Assembly: GCF_019904175.1 (NCBI RefSeq)
Contig: NZ_CP061913.1
Coordinates: 2,418,001 to 2,482,000, forward strand
From: Dactylosporangium vinaceum
GTDB lineage: Bacteria; Actinomycetota; Actinomycetes; Mycobacteriales; Micromonosporaceae
Direction of reading: 5' to 3'
Length of the DNA: 64,000 bases
Made by a program: the position numbers and the translations under genes. The number at the start of each line of letters is the position of its first letter. Within the stretch, counting starts at the first letter, position 1. The notes below the pieces were generated by a model, which saw only the letters and a program-made list of their open reading frames with translations, searched no databases and was not told where the DNA came from. Shown here one piece after another: positions 60,473 through 64,000 of the stretch.

Positions 60473-63097
60473 TCAGCATTGCTTCAGCGGCCCCGTGCCG
60501 CCGGGCAGATCAAACCAGGCGTAGGGGATGTAGTTCTCGCCCTTGAACGCGATCTTGATCCACTGGGTGCTCTTCTTGCCGCCGTAGGGCTCGGCGTTGA
60601 TGCTCGTGTTCGTGCTCGAGTTGGTCCAGCAGATCGCCGTGTACTGGTCGGGCGCATAGACGTCGCCGATGCCCGAGCCGCTCTGCGACGGGCCCGTGTA
60701 CACCCAGATGCCGCCGTTCGACGCCCCGTGCCCGCAGTAGCTGGTCTTGGTGCACACCACGGTGCCCTTGTAGACGGGCGTGCTGACCGTGCCCGTGCCG
60801 CTGGCGGTCATGCCCGCACCGTTGGCGATGGTGACGGTGTAGTTGTAGGCGGTGTTGGGCCACAGCCCGTTCAGCGTCAGCGAGCCCGAGCAGGTGCCGG
60901 TGGTGCTGCCCGCGCCGGCCGCCTCCAGCTTGCACGTCCCCGGCGCCCCGCCGTCGGTGGCGGTGAAGCGCACGGTGATCGAGTTGAGCGCGGCGGTCGC
61001 GCCGGCCACCGTCATCTTCGGTGCGGCGAGCGTGGCGCCGGAGCCGGTGGCCGGCGCGCCCGGGCCCGCCTGGTTGACCGCGCGGAGCTGGATCGTGACC
61101 GCCTCGGCGTCCTTGAACCCGGCGAACTCGTGGGTAAGCGCGGTGCCGATGGTCTGCTTGGTGCCGTTGACGGTGGCCTCGTATCCGGTCAGCGGCGAGC
61201 CGTTGTCGGCCGGCGCCTTCCAGGTGGCGACCACGGTGCCGCGCTTGGTCGTCGACGCCTTCACGCTCAGCGCGCCCGGCGCACCCGGCTTGTTGAACGG
61301 CACCACCGACGGGCTCAGCGGCGACTGCGCCGAGCTGCCCCCGATGTCGTTGATCGCGGCGACCTTGAACGCGACCTGCGTGCCGTAGGGCAGCTCCCCG
61401 GCCGGCACCGAGAACTGCGGCTGGGCCGACTCGAACGTCTTGGACTCGCCGCTGCCGACGGTCGTGATGACGTACTTCGCGATCTTGTGCCCCTGGCCGT
61501 TCGCCGCCGGCCAGGTCAGCGCGACGGTGCCGTCGGGGTTGGCCACCGCCGCCACGCTCGGCGGCGCGTCGGGGACGTCCCGGGTCGGCGTGACCGGGTT
61601 CGCGGCCTTCTTCGGCCCGCTGCCCTTGGCATTCACCGCATAGACCGTGAACCTGTACTGCTGGCCGTTGGTGAGCCCCGCGATGTCGACGGCCCGCTGG
61701 CTGGCCCCCACCTCGTGCGGGGCCGCCCCGTCGCCCTCGACCACATACTTCGTGACCGCGCTGCCGTTCGGCGGCGCCGCGGTCCAGGTGATGCGGGCCG
61801 TCATGTTGCCGGCCACGGCGTTGACCCGGGCCGGCGCGCCGGGCGCGGTCACCGGCGGCTTGGTCTGCTGGGGCGGCGGCGGCGCGGGCGGCGCGTCACC
61901 GCCGAGCACGTCGTTGGCGTACTTGTCGACGGTCGTCACGTGGTTCTTCGCGTCCACGACCCGGGCCGTCGAGCCGCCGGGCGCGTTGATGAACATCCGG
62001 TCCTCGCGGACCTCGATCTCCAGGGGCTTGCCGCCGGCCTGGATGCGGATCGGCTCGAGGGCCTTGCCCTGGCCGTCGAGGACATACACGGTGCCGGTGG
62101 CGTCGTCGGCGCAGTAGAACCGGCCCGACCACGCGACGCAGGGCTGCAGCTTCGGGCTGTCGCCGGGCACCGTGAAGTCGCTCACCCGGTCGTTGTTGAC
62201 CACGTAGACGTGGCTGCCGTCGATCACGGTGACCGGCACGTCGCCGCCGACCGTCCGGTCGGGTATCCCGCCCTCGCCGTCGAGCTTCAGCGGCACCTTC
62301 TTCACCGCGTCGCCGCGCAGGGTGGTCAGCGTCGTGGTGGTCTTGTCGAGCACGGCCACGCCGGAGTCCAGAATGGACAGTGCCAGGTCGTGGTTCGGCT
62401 CGGCCACGCCGATCGTCTTCACCTTGGCCGGGCTGCCGGTGAACCCGCCGCCCTGGCCCCCGGGGTTCGGGCTGGCCCCGGCTCCGGCCCCGCCGGCCGG
62501 GGCGGTGGTCGTGAGCTTCGCCGCGTCGATGCCGACGACGGTGCCCTCGGACGGGACCAGCAGCCACAGCCGGCCGTTGTCGTCGAACGTGCCCGCGGAG
62601 ATGTTCGGCGGGAAGCTCAGCGTCTCCCCGACCGGCAGGAGCGTCATCGGGTCGAGCTGGCGGACCTGGCCCTGCACGGTGTCGATGATGAACGCGGTGT
62701 CGTCGTGCACCGCGACGACCACGCCGATGCCGGGTGTCGCCTGGGTGGTGGCGCCGAGGGTGAGGCTGGACAGGTCCAGGACGCTCACCTTGCCGGTGTT
62801 GACGTCCCGGAGGATCACGAATCGGTCACTCTGTGTGACTTGCATCGTGTGGCCCTGCGCGTCGGTGATCTTCGTGCGGGTGTCCACCTTGCCGGTGACG
62901 CCGTTGACCCGGGCGACCTCGCCCTTGTCGGCGCTCCACAGCCAGGCGCTCACGTCGAAGCTCGCCACGGCATGGTTGGCCGCGCCGGTGCCCCACAGCG
63001 TCAGGCCCAGCACCGCGACAAGTGCGACGATCGTCCCGCCCGTGATCAGCGCGCCGGTGCGACCCGACCGCAGGTTCCATGACATGGGCTTAGTCAT
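60473..63097 (-). CDS. Membrane-anchored protein with Fn3 domains
   Basis: 874 residues. One N-terminal anchor (ALITGGTIVALVAVLGLTLW), then an extracellular region of about 360 residues with repeated beta strands resembling a propeller (VVAVHDDTAFIIDTVQGQVR, DGSHVYVVNNDRV and similar), a Pro-rich linker, three fibronectin type III domains (about 410-680), and a Cys-containing C-terminal domain (VCTKTSYCGHG, then YTAICWTNSS). It heads the operon with MoxR, DUF58 and TgpA-like genes. ATG at 63097 is chosen because a short ORF with its own ribosome site ends there (TGATG), indicating coupled initiation. Confidence 0.85.
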   Translation of the reverse strand: MTKPMSWNLRSGRTGALITGGTIVALVAVLGLTLWGTGAANHAVASFDVSAWLWSADKGEVARVNGVTGKVDTRTKITDAQGHTMQVTQSDRFVILRDVNTGKVSVLDLSSLTLGATTQATPGIGVVVAVHDDTAFIIDTVQGQVRQLDPMTLLPVGETLSFPPNISAGTFDDNGRLWLLVPSEGTVVGIDAAKLTTTAPAGGAGAGASPNPGGQGGGFTGSPAKVKTIGVAEPNHDLALSILDSGVAVLDKTTTTLTTLRGDAVKKVPLKLDGEGGIPDRTVGGDVPVTVIDGSHVYVVNNDRVSDFTVPGDSPKLQPCVAWSGRFYCADDATGTVYVLDGQGKALEPIRIQAGGKPLEIEVREDRMFINAPGGSTARVVDAKNHVTTVDKYANDVLGGDAPPAPPPPQQTKPPVTAPGAPARVNAVAGNMTARITWTAAPPNGSAVTKYVVEGDGAAPHEVGASQRAVDIAGLTNGQQYRFTVYAVNAKGSGPKKAANPVTPTRDVPDAPPSVAAVANPDGTVALTWPAANGQGHKIAKYVITTVGSGESKTFESAQPQFSVPAGELPYGTQVAFKVAAINDIGGSSAQSPLSPSVVPFNKPGAPGALSVKASTTKRGTVVATWKAPADNGSPLTGYEATVNGTKQTIGTALTHEFAGFKDAEAVTIQLRAVNQAGPGAPATGSGATLAAPKMTVAGATAALNSITVRFTATDGGAPGTCKLEAAGAGSTTGTCSGSLTLNGLWPNTAYNYTVTIANGAGMTASGTGTVSTPVYKGTVVCTKTSYCGHGASNGGIWVYTGPSQSGSGIGDVYAPDQYTAICWTNSSTNTSINAEPYGGKKSTQWIKIAFKGENYIPYAWFDLPGGTGPLKQC

Positions 63098-63141
63098 CAC
63101 ATCCGTGCCGTCCGACCGCAACGACCGTCGGCTTCTGGCAT
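63097..63141 (-). CDS. Short upstream ORF coupled to the Fn3 gene
   Basis: MPEADGRCGRTARM, 14 residues, from ATG at 63141 with GAAAGG about 7 nt upstream. Its TGA (63099-63097) shares a base with the Fn3 ATG (TGATG). The coupling suggests translation of this peptide helps set Fn3 initiation. The Fn3 gene itself has no independent good ribosome site there. Confidence 0.4.
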   Translation of the reverse strand: MPEADGRCGRTARM

Positions 63142-63235
63142 CTCGTCACCTTTCCGGCCCCCTCCGGCAAACCGCGGCTCATCATATTCCCGTCGATGTG
63201 TGCCGGATACCCGCTCACGGAGCGTGGTTGTTGCA

Positions 63236-64000
63236 CTATTTGCGCTTCGTGCACGCGAGGTCCGAGAGTTGCACGTCCGCGGTGCCGTAGACGGCGGCGA
63301 CGCTGAAGCAGTAGTCGAGCTTGGCGTTGAGGCCGTTGATGGTGTACTTCGTGGTGCCCGCCGGAAGCCCCTGGAGCTGGCGCATCGCGCCGTCGGTGCC
63401 GCCGGCCACGATGAACGGCACGGTGCCCTTGCTCGGGTCCGTCCAGGTCAGCGTGACGCTCGTCCGGTCGTCCTTGAGCTGCAGGTTTCCGGGCGCCCGG
63501 GCGTTACCCGGCGCGGCCGCGCCACCCGTGGTCGCCGCGGCCGATGCCGGCGCGGGGTCGTGCGCGGCCACGGACCCGGCCGGCCCGGCGCCCGGCTCGT
63601 CCCGGCCGGCCGAGACGAACGCCACCGCCGCCGCGATCCCGCCACCGAGCACCGCGACGATCACGATGACCAGGACCGCGATCATCGGCGACCACCGCCG
63701 CCGCTCCTCCGATTCACCCGGATGCCGGACGTCGCCCGCCGGCCGGTAGTCACCCGCCCGCTGGTATTCACCCGGCCGCTCGTATGCACCCGCTCGCCGG
63801 TAGTCGCCGGCCCCCCGGTCGTCCTCCACCGGCCGGTACTCGTCCGGACGCCCGTAGTCGTCGTACCGCGGCCGGTCCCCCCACGGCGGTCCGGAGACGG
63901 GCTGCTCGGGCCAGGGCGGCGCGGAGGCGGGCTGCTGTTCGGGCCAGGGCGGCGCGGAGGCGGGCTGCTGTTCGGGCCAGGGCGGCGCGGACGCGGGCGG
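63236..64000 (-). CDS. Proline-rich membrane protein with Fn3-like C-terminus, 5' end outside the window
   Basis: The frame is open to the window edge; the visible 255 codons give a cytosolic N-terminus of PASAPPWPEQQ repeats and charged Arg/Asp/Tyr-rich repeats (AGDYRRAGAYERPGEY), one membrane helix (MIAVLVIVIVAVLGGGIAAAVAFVS) and an extracellular Fn3-like domain (LQLKDDRTSVTLTWTDPS, GTTKYTINGLNAKLDYCFSV). The Pro-rich N-terminus may be a scaffold or phosphorylation target. It lies upstream of the Fn3 operon, on the same strand, and is likely related to it in function. The start is not in the window. Confidence 0.8.
   Translation of the reverse strand, partial: PPASAPPWPEQQPASAPPWPEQQPASAPPWPEQPVSGPPWGDRPRYDDYGRPDEYRPVEDDRGAGDYRRAGAYERPGEYQRAGDYRPAGDVRHPGESEERRRWSPMIAVLVIVIVAVLGGGIAAAVAFVSAGRDEPGAGPAGSVAAHDPAPASAAATTGGAAAPGNARAPGNLQLKDDRTSVTLTWTDPSKGTVPFIVAGGTDGAMRQLQGLPAGTTKYTINGLNAKLDYCFSVAAVYGTADVQLSDLACTKRK
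63908..64000. repeat. 33-bp tandem repeat encoding PASAPPWPEQQ
   Basis: Units at 63908-63940, 63941-63973 and a partial third, 63974-64000. The first two are identical. Each encodes 11 residues, PASAPPWPEQQ, on the minus strand. The array may continue beyond the window. Confidence 0.85.

Overview
This is a GC-rich (roughly 70% or more) chromosomal segment from an actinobacterium. The best fit is the Micromonosporaceae (Actinoplanes and relatives): strong G/C third-position bias, many GTG starts, F420-type and NgcEFG-type genes, and a recurrent arrangement of a -10 hexamer 6-8 nt before a start codon, which indicates leaderless mRNAs. I see no rRNA, tRNA, CRISPR array, phage or insertion sequence. 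The taxonomic call is inference from gene content.

Layout. 1-9.3 kb: end of an unknown gene, a YefM/YoeB toxin-antitoxin pair with its operator, a serine hydrolase, an NfeD/stomatin pair, a PucR regulator, a TrmH-family RNA methyltransferase, an aldo/keto reductase and small membrane proteins. 9.4-17.3 kb: a secreted coiled-coil protein, a class III aminotransferase, then an amino-sugar operon (RpiR regulator, SIS protein, NgcEFG-type ABC importer with no ATPase of its own). 17.3-34.2 kb: a family-A DNA polymerase, a NUDIX hydrolase, and a split molybdenum-hydroxylase locus. The maturation genes (MocA-like nucleotidyltransferase, MoxR ATPase, CoxE-type VWA protein, XdhC) lie at 19.6-26.2 kb. 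The enzyme genes (2Fe-2S, molybdopterin and FAD subunits, then a CoxG-like protein) lie at 29.6-34.2 kb. Between them sit a TetR/hydrolase pair with a near-perfect operator and about 1.5 kb of decayed genes, including remains of a caspase-STAND NTPase. A 959-residue unknown protein diverges from the MoxR gene.

34.3-45.4 kb: a subtilisin fused to a seven-repeat propeller, a DAO-type oxidase divergent from an OFA-family MFS transporter with a 36-residue small subunit, an ECF sigma factor with a membrane partner carrying an FtsX-like outer domain, and an LLM/SDR/kinase operon. 45.4-56 kb: a GH1 lipoprotein, a two-component system, DUF1707, a degenerate SDR, YdjM-type and Pth2 genes, DUF72, and a rifampicin monooxygenase (rox) preceded by a short upstream ORF. 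56-64 kb: a cell-envelope operon transcribed leftward (Fn3 protein, MoxR, DUF58, TgpA-like transglutaminase that lacks the usual catalytic Cys and His), and a truncated proline-rich membrane protein at the right edge.

Main points: a CTG start for the MocA-like protein; the split Mo-hydroxylase locus with an unassigned 959-residue neighbour; the decayed caspase-STAND gene; the subtilase-propeller fusion; upstream ORFs before rox and before the Fn3 gene; and a TetR operator placed between the repressor gene and its likely target.
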